A stretch of 64,000 nucleotides of DNA from Gemmatimonadota bacterium (lineage in GTDB: Bacteria > Gemmatimonadota > Gemmatimonadetes > Palauibacterales > Palauibacteraceae): the NCBI GenBank assembly GCA_022826685.1, contig JAJDUL010000043.1, positions 1 through 64,000 on the forward strand, written 5' to 3'. Positions 63,553 through 64,000 of the stretch are shown here, in pieces. The position numbers and the translations under genes are program-made. Numbering within the stretch: position 1 is the stretch's first letter; every line of letters starts with the position of its first letter. The notes beneath the pieces were generated by a model. That model searched no databases. It was not told the DNA's origin and worked only from the letters and a program-made list of their open reading frames with translations.

Positions 63553-64000
63553 ATGCCCATCCTGGCGCAGCGCCTCGCCGATCTCGGAACCGAGAACGCC
63601 TTCAAGGTCAACGACGACATCCAGGAGTGTCTCGACCGCGGGATGGACGTCATCCGTTTCAACATCGGGGCGCCGGACTTCCGCAGCGCGCCCCACCTCA
63701 ATCGGGTCGCCGTAGCCGAACTCGAGGCCGGGAACTCGGGGTACTGCGACGCGGCGGGACTCCCGTCCTTCCGAGAGGCGATCGCCCGCCATGTTTCGGC
63801 CACGCGCGGGATTTCCGCGGGGGCGGATCAGGTCGTCGTCACGCCCGGCGCCAAGCCGCCGGTCGGCTACACCTTCCAGACGTACGTGGACCGGGGTGAC
63901 GAGGTCGTCTACCCGAGCCCCGGATTCCCCATCTACGAGTCCTGGGCGACGTTCGTGGGAGCGCGTCCCGTGCCGCTGCACCTCTCGGAGGAGAAGGGCT
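63553..64000 (+). CDS. Class I/II pyridoxal-phosphate aminotransferase (partial, C-terminus off the edge)
   Basis: The N-terminal 149 residues of a PLP enzyme; the rest lies beyond base 64000. The pattern FNIGAPDFRSAPHL, the SGYCDAAGLPSFREAIARH region and VVVTPGAKPPVGYTFQ then VYPSPGFPIYES is typical of aspartate-type fold-I aminotransferases. The start ATG at 63553 has GAGGGG about 10 bp upstream. The PLP lysine is not yet reached. It diverges from the M24 gene across 162 bp. The substrate is likely an amino acid or keto acid; exact type unknown. Confidence 0.85.
   Translation, partial: MPILAQRLADLGTENAFKVNDDIQECLDRGMDVIRFNIGAPDFRSAPHLNRVAVAELEAGNSGYCDAAGLPSFREAIARHVSATRGISAGADQVVVTPGAKPPVGYTFQTYVDRGDEVVYPSPGFPIYESWATFVGARPVPLHLSEEKG

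Overview
The window is a dense, high-GC, bacterial chromosomal segment with about 50 protein genes and one tRNA. No gap between genes exceeds 300 bases. No rRNA, CRISPR array, prophage or intact insertion sequence was found. Gene content suggests a Gram-negative, aerobic, peptide- and organic-nitrogen-scavenging heterotroph: a TonB-dependent receptor with a carboxypeptidase-regulatory plug extension, a Tsx-like outer-membrane channel, many lipoproteins, Tat-exported hydrolases, secreted M24 peptidases, a DUF1684 lipoprotein and a fused MFS/spermidine-synthase protein. This set is typical of uncultured Gemmatimonadota or a close relative. That assignment is an inference from gene content only.

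Layout. (1) 1-4313: a leftward operon (creatininase family, SDR, RidA-like, enoyl-CoA hydratase running off the edge) diverges from a benzoate-type CoA ligase. This looks like catabolism of an aromatic or aminated acid as a CoA thioester. (2) 4288-8140: DUF1015 protein, two paralogous lipoproteins, DUF6065 protein, and a cold-shock protein with a clear terminator. (3) 8250-15348: an unusual hairpin repeat, a Tat-exported His/Asp-rich HD-domain protein resembling PhnZ-type diiron oxygenases, a TonB-dependent receptor, and two coupled aldehyde dehydrogenases, the second MmsA-like. (4) 15429-16123: a Phd-type antitoxin / VapC toxin module. (5) 16166-20531: two tandem, nearly identical lipoproteins related to the N,N-dimethylformamidase large subunit, duplicated with their promoters. 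(6) 20660-23555: Tat-exported metallophosphoesterase and an NSS sodium symporter. (7) 23661-35631: adenine deaminase, an AddB-like/AddA-like helicase-nuclease pair, a purine permease (AzgA type), a Tsx-like channel, an M24 peptidase and a DUF1684 lipoprotein. Adenine deaminase, AzgA and Tsx form a plausible purine-salvage route. (8) 35655-39051: a GMC oxidoreductase with a gluconate-dehydrogenase-type small subunit, tRNA-Ala(TGC) and an outer-membrane beta-barrel. (9) 39106-46298: S41-type protease-like lipoprotein, DUF4143 ATPase behind an AT-rich patch, an operon of SRPBCC protein, mini-ORF, beta-propeller and serine hydrolase, and a DUF2461 protein. (10) 46324-52449: a copper/silver-type CBA efflux operon. 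(11) 52517-64000: MFS/spermidine synthase fusion, amidohydrolase, MpaB/Lcp-like oxygenase, an RND permease without an adjacent adaptor, a squalene/phytoene synthase-like protein, a second M24 peptidase and a truncated class I/II aminotransferase.

The parts most worth a second look are the PhnZ-like secreted HD protein, the duplicated dimethylformamidase-like lipoproteins with a shared promoter motif (TTGTAG, 17 bp, CATGTT-like), the AddB-like subunit lacking Walker A and Fe-S cysteines, and the squalene-synthase-like enzyme with an altered second Asp motif. All functional calls come from reading motifs by eye. No database search was run.
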